Shown piece by piece: positions 56,412-64,000 of a stretch of DNA of 64,000 nucleotides. The notes under the pieces were generated by a model that made no database searches, was not told where the DNA came from, and saw only the letters and a list, made by a program, of their open reading frames with translations. How positions within the stretch are numbered: position 1 is the stretch's first letter; each line of letters begins with the position of its first letter. A program made the position numbers and the translations under genes. This stretch comes from Alphaproteobacteria bacterium (lineage in GTDB: Bacteria; Pseudomonadota; Alphaproteobacteria; Rhizobiales; Methyloligellaceae). The DNA lies in contig VGDX01000010.1 in assembly GCA_016869535.1 (NCBI GenBank), positions 44,040 through 108,039 on the forward strand, written 5' to 3'.

Positions 56412-56671
56412 GCCTTCGCTCCACGCGAACTTTGCTTGGAAAAGCTTGCTTAGAAAATAGGCTGTGCGATGGCCCTCGCGCCACGCGAATTATGACGAAA
56501 ATGCAATGCGTCGCTGACCCTGCTTTACGCATTTGTCAAGCGTGTTGCTGTCTTGACTTCGCGACTCGCTTCCGTAAATACGGGGCCAGCCGGCGACCGC
56601 CTCGTGACTCCTCGCCGGGCAAAGGGAACAGGGCTTTATCGGCCCCTAGATGAAAGCGCATACGCCTGGAA

Positions 56672-57109
56672 ATGAGTCTCATGCCGGCCGTTGCCAAAAA
56701 GAAAATTCCCGAAGACTATCGTCCATCGGACGAAGAGCCTTTCATGAGCGAGCGCCAGCGCGCCTACTTCCGCCGCAAGCTCCTCAACTGGCGTGACGAG
56801 ATTCTGCGCTCCACCAAAGAGACGCTCCAGCACCTGCAGGACGATTCGGCGCAGCATGCCGACATCGCCGATCGCGCGACTTCGGAGACCGAGCGCGCGC
56901 TCGAGCTCCGCGCCCGCGACCGTCAACGCAAGTTGATCGCCAAGATCGATGCCGCCTTGCTGCGGATCGACGACGGCACCTACGGTTATTGCGAGGAAAC
57001 CGGCGAGCCGATCAGCCTGAAGCGGCTCGATGCCCGTCCCATCGCCACCCTGAGTGTCGAGGCGCAGGAGCGCCACGAGCGCCGCGAGCGTGTCTATCGC
57101 GACGAATAG
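56672..57109 (+). CDS. dksA: RNA-polymerase-binding transcription factor DksA
   Basis: 145 residues: long coiled-coil helices (RQRAYFRRKLLNWRDEILRST) with the tip residues DIADRATSETERALELRARDRQ containing the catalytic Asp pair, then the globular end YGYCEETGEPISLKRLDARP. Only one Cys remains in the zinc-finger region, so it cannot coordinate zinc as E. coli DksA does. This Cys-poor form is common in alphaproteobacteria. It modulates transcription with ppGpp by entering the polymerase secondary channel. A second ATG three codons in could start it. Confidence 0.95.
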   Translation: MSLMPAVAKKKIPEDYRPSDEEPFMSERQRAYFRRKLLNWRDEILRSTKETLQHLQDDSAQHADIADRATSETERALELRARDRQRKLIAKIDAALLRIDDGTYGYCEETGEPISLKRLDARPIATLSVEAQERHERRERVYRDE

Positions 57110-57121
57110 GTTTTTTCCGGC

Positions 57122-57871
57122 CTAATGCGATGGGCGCGGGACGATCGGAAAATCGAAATAGGTGTCGGGGTAAGGTTCGGGCTGGAAGGTGAAGTGCCAC
57201 CATTCCATCGGATAGTTCACGAACCCTTGGCTCTGCATGGCCTCGACCAGAGCCGCGCGATTCGACATTTCCTCTTCGGTCAGGCCTGAGGCCTTTGTAT
57301 TCGCCTTCACGTCGAAACAGTCGAAGTTCGTCCCCATGGCGAGACTGCCGTCGGGAGCGGAAACGCTTTGTGGCGCCGTGCAGGATCTTTCCGGCGCCGC
57401 ATCGCTGCCCGAGGGCCGCGCATCGATTGGCATGAGGGTAAGATCGAGGGTGGCACCGCGCGAATGACCTGAGCGCGTGGCGATGTAGTCGGGGAACAAC
57501 GCCCTCTTGTCGAGATTGGGATAATAGGTCGCCTTGGCCTTAGGCTCGTCCGGTTCTTTTGCCCATTCGACAAAAGAGGCGACCGACTGCACCGGCCGAT
57601 AGCAATCATAGACCTTGAGCGTAAGTCCCTTGGCGTTGAGGCCGGACTGCACGCGCTTCAGCGCCTCGGCCGCCTGACGCACCAGCACGCATTCGGGCGC
57701 CTGGTAGCCGGGCACGGGGGCGCCGGTGAAATTCCGGTCCCCCGCATAGCGCATGTCCTGCACGATGGTCGGATCGATTTCGCGCAGATAGACGAAGCCA
57801 TCCGGCATCGTCTCGGCGGCCAAGGCCGAGCCCGCAAGTGAGAGCCAGATCAAGACGGTTCGGGTAGGCAT
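57122..57871 (-). CDS. D-alanyl-D-alanine dipeptidase (VanX/DdpX-like)
   Basis: 249 residues from the ATG at 57871; signal peptide to about ALA|AETMPDG. Metal ligands of the VanX family appear as SGHSRGATLDLTLM (His, Asp) near residue 140 and EWWHF (His) near residue 225, with the general-base Glu in the same motif and an active-site Arg in YDCYRP. It cleaves D-Ala-D-Ala in the periplasm, so probably recycles peptidoglycan rather than giving vancomycin resistance. It ends 13 bases from the convergent dksA. Confidence 0.9.
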   Translation of the reverse strand: MPTRTVLIWLSLAGSALAAETMPDGFVYLREIDPTIVQDMRYAGDRNFTGAPVPGYQAPECVLVRQAAEALKRVQSGLNAKGLTLKVYDCYRPVQSVASFVEWAKEPDEPKAKATYYPNLDKRALFPDYIATRSGHSRGATLDLTLMPIDARPSGSDAAPERSCTAPQSVSAPDGSLAMGTNFDCFDVKANTKASGLTEEEMSNRAALVEAMQSQGFVNYPMEWWHFTFQPEPYPDTYFDFPIVPRPSH

Positions 57872-57899
57872 GGACGTGTTCCTAAACGGCAAATCGACA

Positions 57900-58130
57900 T
57901 AAAAAAACTCCCCGCTGGTGGGCGGGGAGTGGAGAGGTTTGGGGGACTGACATGACTGGCATAACCAGTCGGTGTCGGACCATTAGCAGGGAACTGCCGG
58001 TCGATCTTACGACAGTGACGATTGAGATTACCGGCGTCCTCTCATCCGTCTGCCCCTACAACGCAGGGCTGCCATAAGCTCGGATTTATGGTTTACCCCA
58101 ACTTACCGATTGGCTCAAGTGAAACCGACC
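57900..58130 (-). ncRNA. Candidate leftward small RNA or long fliO 3' end
   Basis: The strong terminator at 57901-57930 has no protein gene ending nearby on its strand; fliO stops at 58149. The 200 bases between contain GACTGG-cataa-CCAGTC (57954-57970) and no open frame. It could be the 3' untranslated region of fliO or a separate small RNA. I found no known family match. Confidence 0.35.
57901..57930 (-). terminator. Rho-independent terminator reading leftwards
   Basis: On the minus strand a nine-base perfect stem ACTCCCCGC / GCGGGGAGT (57907-57915 with 57922-57930) is followed by seven T residues. It lies upstream of the VanX gene and about 220 bases past the end of fliO. Confidence 0.85.
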
Positions 58131-58148
58131 GTGATATTTATACAACAG

Positions 58149-58517
58149 TCAACCTGAAACAGAGCCGGTTTTACTGAAATCGGGGGCCGGCCGGAACTCG
58201 TTCGTGGCGACGATCACTTCATCCCGTAAAGGCTGAAGATGCGGGCGTGGCCTGATTCCGCTCTCGATCACCATGTCCACCGGGCCGCCGATGACCATTA
58301 AATGCTCAACCTCGTCACGCCGCAGCAGGACGAGCTTACGCTGGGCATCGATGGTCGCTGTCTCGATCACCGCGAGGCGCCTATCCCGTGTCTTCAGAAA
58401 GCCCGGGGAACTCGAACGCCCAAAAAAGGCTTTAAAAGCCCAAAAGAGCAACGCCAGCAGGGCAATGACGAAGAGGCCGGCCGCCACGGCGAGGAGGAGC
58501 GTGTCTAAATCGACCAT
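58149..58517 (-). CDS. fliO: FliO-like membrane protein adjacent to cckA
   Basis: 122 residues from the ATG at 58517. A single membrane helix (TLLLAVAAGLFVIALLALLFWAF) is followed by a short cytosolic domain RRLAVIETATIDAQRKLVLLRRDEVEHLMVIGGPVDMVIE. The IETATIDAQRKLVLLRRDEVEHLMVIGG block is the FliO/MopB signature of a flagellar export-apparatus assembly protein. No other flagellar gene is near; in Hyphomicrobiales a FliO-type gene commonly lies divergent from cckA, as here. Confidence 0.8.
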   Translation of the reverse strand: MVDLDTLLLAVAAGLFVIALLALLFWAFKAFFGRSSSPGFLKTRDRRLAVIETATIDAQRKLVLLRRDEVEHLMVIGGPVDMVIESGIRPRPHLQPLRDEVIVATNEFRPAPDFSKTGSVSG

Positions 58518-58620
58518 GTACGAACTCCACTCACTACGCTTCCAAGACACCCATTATTCACGATGCCCGGGGCCTTGTTAAGGCGCGGCCAAGCAAAATC
58601 GAATCGGATAATTTGGAGAT

Positions 58621-61164
58621 ATGACCGATATCGACGCACCGATGCGCTATGCCGAGCCGGCCGCGGACCGGCCTGCGCGTGACGGCAGTATTGGCCTCGT
58701 GATCCTTCTTGCGCTGGCTTTGGCTGTGGCCGCGATCGGTCTGGCCATGGCCTCACGCGATGTGGCCGAGCCGTTTGTGCTCGCCACCTTGACGGGCCTG
58801 GCCGTGATCGGTGTGTTCTGCCTGTTCGCCGGCGCCGTCGGTATCCTCCATTTCGGTCAAAGGCAGGCACGCAACGACATCACGAAAGCGTTCGCCGACA
58901 ATCTGCCGCAAGGAACGCTGATCGCCGATGCAGCGGGTCGCGTGCTTTATGCCAATGCGGCCTATCGCGATCTGCTCGGACTCGAATCCGACGCCGCCGT
59001 CGCGACGCCCGACCGCGCCTTCGGAGCCAACCCGTATCTTGCCGAGCCGGTGTTTCGCCTGGCTCGAGCCGCGCAGCAAGGCAGCCGTCTCAAGGAGGAG
59101 TTTCGTCTGCCGCCTCCTGGCGAGGATGAGGACGACGGCGTAACAGCACGCTGGTTCCGCATCTCGGTGCAGCCGATGCCGACCGACCCGCGTTCGGGGC
59201 GGAGAGGAACGCTTACCGTGTGGCAGGTCGAGGAGATCAGCCAAGACCGCGCCAAGGATGAATCGAGCTTCGAGACGGTGCAAGCGGCCAATGCCTATCT
59301 CGACAACGCGCCCGGCGGTTTCTTCACCACCGATGCCGACGGCAATATCGAGTATCTCAACGCGACGCTGTCGCAATGGCTCGGCCTCGATCTCTCGGAA
59401 GTGACCGCGCGGCCGCCGAAACTCGCTGAAATCATGTCGGAGGGGGCCGCGGCACTGATCGACAGCGCGGGCCGCGGCGACGCGCAGGGGCAAAGCGGTG
59501 TCGTGCAACGTTTCGACCTCGATCTGGTCAAGGCCGACGGTACCAGCCTTCCCGTGCGCATTTTGCATCGCGTGTCGCGCAGTGGCGGATTGGCCCATGC
59601 GCTGGTGCTGAATCGCGGACCGGGGGAAGTCGAAGAGGCGGCTGCCGCCGAACTTAGATTTGCCCGGCTTTTCCATTCCGCGCCCATCGCCATCGCCACT
59701 GTCGATGCGAAAGGTATCGTCAGCGGCACAAATCCCGCTTTCATACGCCTGTTCGGGAGCACGAGCGGAGAGTCGCGGGCCAGTCTTGAAAGCCTGGTCG
59801 ATACTGACAGCCGTCAAGCACTCAGCAACGCGCTCGAAGCGGCCATAGCCGGGAAGAACGCCGTCGAGCCGGTCGATATCGCGTTTGCCTCGAGCGGTGA
59901 GCGCAGCGGCAGGATTTATCTCAGTCCGATCAAGCAGGCGAGCGGCGAGGGTGAAGCGGCGATCGCCTATGCCATCGACACCACCGAACAGCGCGCGCTC
60001 GAGATGCAGATCGCGCAAGGGCAAAAAATGCAGGCCGTCGGCCAGCTTGCCGGCGGCATCGCGCACGACTTCAACAATATGCTGACGGCGATCATCGGCT
60101 TCTCAGATTTCTTGTTGATGAACCACCGGCCGACCGATCCGGCTTTTCTCGACATCATGAATATCAAGCAGAACGCCAACCGTGCCGCGGGGCTGGTCCG
60201 GCAATTGCTCGCTTTCTCCCGCCAGCAGACCTTGCGGCCGCAAGTGCTCGTGCTTGGCGAGGTGCTGTCCGATCTCTCCATCCTGCTCGACCGGTTGCTT
60301 GGCGAGAATATCGAGCTCACGCTCGAACAGGCGCGCGATCTCTGGCCGGTCAAGGCCGACCAGCATCAGTTCGAGCAGGTCATCATCAACCTCGCCGTCA
60401 ATGCGCGCGACGCCATGCCGGGCGGCGGCAAGCTCACCATCCGCACCGCCAATATCAACGAAGGGGATGCCCGCGCGCTCGGGCATGCGGAACTCGCGCC
60501 CGGCGAATATGTGATGGTCGAAGTGCGCGACACCGGCTCCGGCATGAGTGATGATGTGAAGCGGAAGATCTTCGATCCCTTCTTCACCACCAAGGAGGTC
60601 GGGCGCGGGACCGGGCTCGGCCTCTCGACCGTCTACGGCATCGTCAAGCAGACCGGCGGCTTCATCTACGTGGATAGCGAGGCGGGGGAAGGCACGACGA
60701 TGCGCGTTTACCTGCCGCGCTATGTGGAAATCCCGGGCACGGGCGAGGCGGTCAAGATTGAGCGCCGCATCGAAAAGCCCACGGATCTCACCGGACACGG
60801 CACGGTGCTTCTGGTCGAGGACGAGGACGCGGTGCGAAGCTTCGCCGCGCGCGCGCTCAGGCAGCGCGGTTATCAGGTGCTCGAAGCCACCACCGGCGCC
60901 GAGGCGCTGGAAGTTTTCACCAATCACCAGGGCGAGGTCGATCTCGTGGTCAGCGACGTGGTGATGCCGGAAATGGACGGACCGACCTTGATGGAGAAGC
61001 TGCGCGCCACGCGCCCCGACGTGAAGATCGTCTTCATCTCAGGCTACGCCGAGGATTCCTTCCGCCGCCAGCTGGCCGAAAACGAGGACTTCATATTCCT
61101 GCAGAAGCCCTTCGATTTGAAGGAACTGGCCGCGGTGGTAAAGTCGGCACTGGAAGGGTCGTAG
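58621..61164 (+). CDS. cckA: Cell-cycle hybrid histidine kinase CckA
   Basis: 847 residues: two membrane helices (about 22-47 and 50-75), tandem PAS-like regions between about 95 and 455, and a HisKA domain with the phospho-His in GGIAHDFNNMLTAIIGFSDF near residue 482. The ATPase part has NLAVNARDAMP, DTGSGM, FDPFFTTKEVGRGTGLGLS, and the C-terminal receiver domain starts VLLVEDEDAVR. This is the CckA domain order. Through ChpT it controls CtrA phosphorylation and thus the cell cycle. A ribosome-binding TTGGAGAT precedes the ATG. Confidence 0.95.
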   Translation: MTDIDAPMRYAEPAADRPARDGSIGLVILLALALAVAAIGLAMASRDVAEPFVLATLTGLAVIGVFCLFAGAVGILHFGQRQARNDITKAFADNLPQGTLIADAAGRVLYANAAYRDLLGLESDAAVATPDRAFGANPYLAEPVFRLARAAQQGSRLKEEFRLPPPGEDEDDGVTARWFRISVQPMPTDPRSGRRGTLTVWQVEEISQDRAKDESSFETVQAANAYLDNAPGGFFTTDADGNIEYLNATLSQWLGLDLSEVTARPPKLAEIMSEGAAALIDSAGRGDAQGQSGVVQRFDLDLVKADGTSLPVRILHRVSRSGGLAHALVLNRGPGEVEEAAAAELRFARLFHSAPIAIATVDAKGIVSGTNPAFIRLFGSTSGESRASLESLVDTDSRQALSNALEAAIAGKNAVEPVDIAFASSGERSGRIYLSPIKQASGEGEAAIAYAIDTTEQRALEMQIAQGQKMQAVGQLAGGIAHDFNNMLTAIIGFSDFLLMNHRPTDPAFLDIMNIKQNANRAAGLVRQLLAFSRQQTLRPQVLVLGEVLSDLSILLDRLLGENIELTLEQARDLWPVKADQHQFEQVIINLAVNARDAMPGGGKLTIRTANINEGDARALGHAELAPGEYVMVEVRDTGSGMSDDVKRKIFDPFFTTKEVGRGTGLGLSTVYGIVKQTGGFIYVDSEAGEGTTMRVYLPRYVEIPGTGEAVKIERRIEKPTDLTGHGTVLLVEDEDAVRSFAARALRQRGYQVLEATTGAEALEVFTNHQGEVDLVVSDVVMPEMDGPTLMEKLRATRPDVKIVFISGYAEDSFRRQLAENEDFIFLQKPFDLKELAAVVKSALEGS

Positions 61165-61234
61165 GACCTCAAAGGGGCTTCCCTTCGCCCGCATTCGCGT
61201 CTAACCACGCGATTTGTTATCCGATCCCTGAACC

Positions 61235-62506
61235 TTGACGTTGGAGCGCCCCCGCGTGCCGGACTACGAAGTTGTGCCGGAAGAGGAAGCCGCCGAGATC
61301 GGCCGAAGGCGTTTTGCCAAGCCGCGCCTGCCCGCGCTCACCATCGAGCGTTATGGCGGGCGGCTGATCTATTTCTGGTTCGGCATGCGCTTTCGCGACC
61401 TGATCAAGCTGTTCAATCGCGGCCGCTGGAGTTTCACCCTCAACTGCATCCCCGACACGCTGGCGTTGTTCCTGTGGGTGCCGTGGAACTCGGTGCTCTA
61501 CTGGATCTCGGAAGCGAAATACAAAAAGCGCGCGGAAGCCGTGAAGCTCGACACGCCGCCGGTCTTCGTCATCGGCCATTGGCGCACGGGCACTACGCTC
61601 CTTCACGACCTGTTCTCGGTCGATCCTAACCTCGCTTTTCCCACCACCTATGAATGCTTCTTCCCGCATCATTTCCTGCTGACCGAGGGCACGCTGCCCA
61701 AGGTGATGAAAGGCCTGCTGCCCAAGAAGCGCCCGCAGGACGACGTGCCGGTCGGCTTCGGCCGGCCGCAGGAGGAAGAATTCGGCATGATGATGCTGGG
61801 CGAGGGCACGCCCTACATCACTTGCGCCTGGCCGCGGCTCGGTCCCGCCGACACCGAATATCTCGACTTCAAGGGCGTCTCACCGGCCGCGCGCAAGAAA
61901 TGGGCCGATGCCTATATGTGGTTTTACCGCCGGCTCGTGCTGAAGCATGGCGGCAAGCCTCTGGTGATGAAGGCGCCGGCCAACGCCGCGCGGCTGAAGC
62001 TGCTCACCGAGCTGTTCCCCGACGCGCGTTACGTCTATCTCGCGCGCAATCCGCTCAGTGTGTTTCCCTCTACGGTCAAGCTCTGGCGCGCGCTCTATTC
62101 GGTGCAGGGGCTGCACAATCCGCCTTATCTCGATCCGTGGCTCGACGACTACGTGCTCGACATGTTCGCGCGGCTGACCGAGGATTACGAGGAGGATCGC
62201 CACCTGATCCCCAAGGACCGCCTGGTCGAATTGCGCTACGAGGATTTCATCAAGGATCCGGTGGCGAATATGCGCGACATCTACCGGCGTCTCGACATCG
62301 GCGATTTCACGCAAGCGGAAGGGAAGATGCGCGACTTCCTCGCCGAGCGTTCGGAGCATAAGGTGTCGCGCTACGAGATGCCGCTTCCGCTGAAGCGCAA
62401 GGTGATCGAGCGGCTCAAGCCCTATATCGATCGCTTCGGCTATCGCGAGACGGTCGACAAGGCGCTCAGTGCGGCGATGCCGGCACGTGAAAAAGAACCG
62501 TCATGA
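61235..62506 (+). CDS. Sulfotransferase family protein
   Basis: 423 residues with the PAPS-binding 5'-phosphosulfate loop PVFVIGHWRTGTTLLHDLFS at about residue 110 and the 3'-phosphate region RYVYLARNPLSVFPSTVKLW near residue 268. The C-terminal block LVELRYEDFIKDPVANMRDIY is also typical. Start is TTG (61235); other TTG/GTG codons lie just downstream. It is coupled to the following DUF3828-like gene by a four-base overlap. The acceptor is unknown; it could sulfate a lipid or sugar. Confidence 0.88.
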   Translation: MTLERPRVPDYEVVPEEEAAEIGRRRFAKPRLPALTIERYGGRLIYFWFGMRFRDLIKLFNRGRWSFTLNCIPDTLALFLWVPWNSVLYWISEAKYKKRAEAVKLDTPPVFVIGHWRTGTTLLHDLFSVDPNLAFPTTYECFFPHHFLLTEGTLPKVMKGLLPKKRPQDDVPVGFGRPQEEEFGMMMLGEGTPYITCAWPRLGPADTEYLDFKGVSPAARKKWADAYMWFYRRLVLKHGGKPLVMKAPANAARLKLLTELFPDARYVYLARNPLSVFPSTVKLWRALYSVQGLHNPPYLDPWLDDYVLDMFARLTEDYEEDRHLIPKDRLVELRYEDFIKDPVANMRDIYRRLDIGDFTQAEGKMRDFLAERSEHKVSRYEMPLPLKRKVIERLKPYIDRFGYRETVDKALSAAMPAREKEPS

Positions 62507-63018
62507 CCATCATGCGCCTTGTCATCGCCCTCCTTGCCGCCGTCACCTTGACCGCGCCTGCCGACGCGCAAGATAACGATCCCGTAGCGCTGATAACCGC
62601 CGTCTATAAAACCTATCTGGACACCGATCCCACCGCCACGCCTCCTGCTCCGGGCTTGCTCGGTGTGTACAGCAAGCGCCTGCAGGCCCTTGTCGACAAG
62701 GACGCACGCGAGACGCCGGAAGGCGAAATCGGCCGTCTCGACTTCGACGTCATCGTCGACGGACAGGATTGGCAATTGAGCGAACTCAAGATCGTGCCGG
62801 TTTCACAATCGGAAAAGGCGGCCGAGGTGCGGGCGATATTCAGGAATTTCGGCGAGCCCAGGGACACTCTCTATCGCCTGGTGCTCGAGGACGGAAATTG
62901 GCGCATTGACGATATCGAGGGGACATTAAAGCCACGCTGGGTGCTGTCGAAGATCCTGACGGACGATCCCGAGGCCTTTCCCGATGCCGAGTCTGTTGAT
63001 CCATCTGACGCGCAGTAG
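62503..63018 (+). CDS. Secreted DUF3828-like protein
   Basis: 171 residues, with a signal peptide ending ADA|QDNDPVA. The mature part, DPVALITAVYKTYLDTDPT ... GRLDFDVIVDGQDWQLSELKI ... YRLVLEDGNWRIDDIEG, matches the DUF3828 arrangement of an NTF2-like beta-sheet fold. It overlaps the sulfotransferase stop. No known function. Confidence 0.75.
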   Translation: MTIMRLVIALLAAVTLTAPADAQDNDPVALITAVYKTYLDTDPTATPPAPGLLGVYSKRLQALVDKDARETPEGEIGRLDFDVIVDGQDWQLSELKIVPVSQSEKAAEVRAIFRNFGEPRDTLYRLVLEDGNWRIDDIEGTLKPRWVLSKILTDDPEAFPDAESVDPSDAQ

Positions 63019-63030
63019 CCCGCCGGGTGC

Positions 63031-63046
63031 TGTCCTAATTAGGACA
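63031..63046. promoter_or_regulatory. 16-bp perfect palindrome
   Basis: TGTCCTAATTAGGACA is perfectly self-complementary, without a loop, so it resembles a dimeric regulator operator more than a terminator hairpin. It lies between two convergent genes, where an operator would be unusual. Confidence 0.4.
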
Positions 63047-63066
63047 CTCAAGAAAGATGCGTAACG

Positions 63067-63297
63067 TTATTGCGGCTGGATCGTTTTTCCGCTCGCCCCA
63101 GTTGCGGGCGCGATAGTTCCGCTGCTTGTTGGCCCTTGTTGAGTTTGGGACGGTCTCAACTTTTCCTCCTTTTTAGAGTTTTGCTCCACCTTCTTTACAA
63201 TGGCCCTAAGGTCTCTCGTCGCGTCGTCCTCGGCAATTGCGTTGGTGCTCATCATTGAAAGGCTGAATGCAATCCCGACAAGAGCAAATTTTTTCAT
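63067..63297 (-). CDS. Small secreted protein, unknown function
   Basis: 76 residues from the ATG at 63297, just after a GGAGGCGACC ribosome-binding site. A signal peptide (KKFALVGIAFSLSMMSTNAIA) is followed by a charged helix (DATRDLRAIVKKVEQNSKKEEK) and a Ser/Thr/Gly-rich tail. The longer frame upstream has no conserved content. No family was recognised. Confidence 0.6.
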   Translation of the reverse strand: MKKFALVGIAFSLSMMSTNAIAEDDATRDLRAIVKKVEQNSKKEEKLRPSQTQQGPTSSGTIAPATGASGKTIQPQ

Positions 63298-63377
63298 GGT
63301 CGCCTCCGGTTCGCTCTGGAACAGCTTAATTGGAATAGTATCACAACCATGAGTAATGTCGATCAAGCGCGGGGGAC

Positions 63378-63794
63378 TTAACTCCTTCCGCCCTTGATTA
63401 GCCGCAAGCGTGGGCGCTGTGGCCGGTGAGCGTCTGGGTTGAGACTGAGGGAGGTGTCCAGAAGCACGCCGATGGACCAGGGATGGTCTGTCAGACCGAG
63501 CGACATGGCCGGCGTCATGCGCGTGGCCTCGTGCACGCGGCACCAATTGTAATGGCTCACGAATAGGCCGAAGGCGGCAGCGTGATTTTCCAGCTTTTTG
63601 CTGAACCCGTTGGTCAATCGCGTGAAGCGCCGACTAGCCATGCGGACAGTCAAATTGCTCCACTCGACATAGCTTGTCGAAATGTGCGCGGGCACTCCAG
63701 AGACGACCTCGCGGCTTACGGCTACTACCATGCCAGGGGAATACCGCCGCGCGGCGTCCCTGGGCGGCTCACCTACATAGGATTTAAACCGCAT
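63378..63794 (-). pseudogene. Truncated IS1-like transposase (C-terminal DDE portion)
   Basis: The stretch RRYSPG, HISTSYVEWSNLTVRM, RRFTRLTNGFSKKLENHAAA, HYNWCRVHEATRMTPAMSLG is the C-terminal half of the IS1-like DDE transposases often found in alphaproteobacteria (usual form STSYVERQNLTMRM...). The normally preceding N-terminal and first catalytic Asp regions are missing. Upstream in frame some homology continues (IGVMRFKSYVGEPP) before it is lost near 63800, beside the start of a second insertion sequence. Confidence 0.85.
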
Positions 63795-63799
63795 TACCC

Positions 63800-64000
63800 C
63801 GATGAACCACTGAGTTGCTGCTCGCCTTGGCCGATTCAGATATAAGATTCAGCAACTTATATCATTGGATCGGGGGCAATCATGGCGCACCCAACGGGTG
63901 AATCGGAATCGGACGCCTTACGGTTCAATTTCGACCGCCGACTGAAGCTGGAGTTCCACGGCTCCAGCGTCACCTCCGATGCAGGATTGTTGGCCTATCG
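63800..64000 (+). mobile_element. Left end of an IS1380-like insertion sequence (continues past the window)
   Basis: The transposase gene starting at 63882 needs a terminal inverted repeat upstream. The interval 63800-63881 contains AGTTGCTG (63813-63820) mirrored by CAGCAACT (63850-63857), a plausible part of the end. The truncated IS1-like gene stops matching its family just at this edge, so this element probably inserted into it. The exact end is not determined. Confidence 0.4.
63882..64000 (+). CDS. IS1380-like transposase, N-terminal part
   Basis: An ATG after GGGGGC opens MAHPTGESESDALRFNFDRR followed by LKLEFHGSSVTSDAGLLAY. The pattern (K/R)LxxEFxGxxxTSDAGLLxYR is the N-terminus of IS1380-family transposases. 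The gene runs off the window after 39 codons. Confidence 0.75.
   Translation, partial: MAHPTGESESDALRFNFDRRLKLEFHGSSVTSDAGLLAY

Noticed and set aside
57122..57871. Vancomycin resistance from the VanX-like gene
   Set aside because: No vanH or vanA ligase is nearby, and Gram-negative DdpX-type enzymes serve peptidoglycan turnover.

Overview
The window is GC-rich DNA from an alphaproteobacterium, almost certainly of the order Hyphomicrobiales (Rhizobiales). The evidence is a CckA kinase next to a stand-alone FliO-like gene, a YcjX/TIGR01620 pair, an alphaproteobacterial-type DksA, a molybdenum formate dehydrogenase of the fdsGBA-D type, and a long repeat protein resembling the growth-pole ring protein GPR/RgsE of polar-growing rhizobia. 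No genus is claimed.

Layout. Positions 1-2100 hold the end of an unknown + strand gene facing bioA and bioD. Positions 2200-7050 hold a peptide-type ABC transporter (binding protein and two permeases, no ATPase) interrupted by two small membrane-associated proteins. Positions 7120-14600 carry a co-directional sugar-phosphate cluster: class II FBPase (glpX), a class II-like phosphoribulokinase, transketolase, GAPDH, PGK and ribulose-phosphate epimerase. No RuBisCO, aldolase or CbbR is present. ccdA and thiD follow, then FAH-family and fructosamine-kinase-family genes on the other strand with a probable small RNA between them.

Positions 18580-22800 form an accessory patch: palindromic repeat elements, two tiny genes, and a lower-GC MmeI-like restriction-modification gene broken by a one-base frameshift. 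Positions 22870-24840 hold a UDP-diacylglucosamine-hydrolase-like phosphoesterase coupled to a glycosyltransferase. An MFS transporter and a dipeptide epimerase/DgcA gene converge at 26300. A complete Mla-type lipid-transport operon (STAS-MlaE fusion, MlaF, MlaD, auxiliary lipoprotein) fills 27376-30845.

Positions 32100-38550 contain an outer-membrane SphA-like protein divergent from an operon of Tat-exported arylsulfatase, alpha/beta hydrolase, HAD phosphatase, formylglycine-generating enzyme and a small membrane protein. The maturase and its substrate are therefore encoded together. Positions 39168-45199 hold the NAD-linked formate dehydrogenase operon fdsG-B-A-D without fdsC. Positions 45390-49446 hold the GPR-like protein with 11/22-residue repeats, divergent from a stand-alone Hpt protein.

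The right part carries a ferredoxin plus ferredoxin reductase pair, a methyltransferase, an unusually hairpin-rich intergenic region (52550-52835), ycjX/TIGR01620, dksA, a VanX-like dipeptidase, fliO-cckA, a sulfotransferase and a DUF3828-like protein. It ends in a truncated IS transposase and the start of an IS1380-like transposase.

Taken together, formate oxidation plus a phosphoribulokinase cluster lacking RuBisCO in this window suggests C1 or organic-acid metabolism in which ribulose 1,5-bisphosphate could be a signal rather than a carbon acceptor. This is an inference. RuBisCO could lie elsewhere in the genome.
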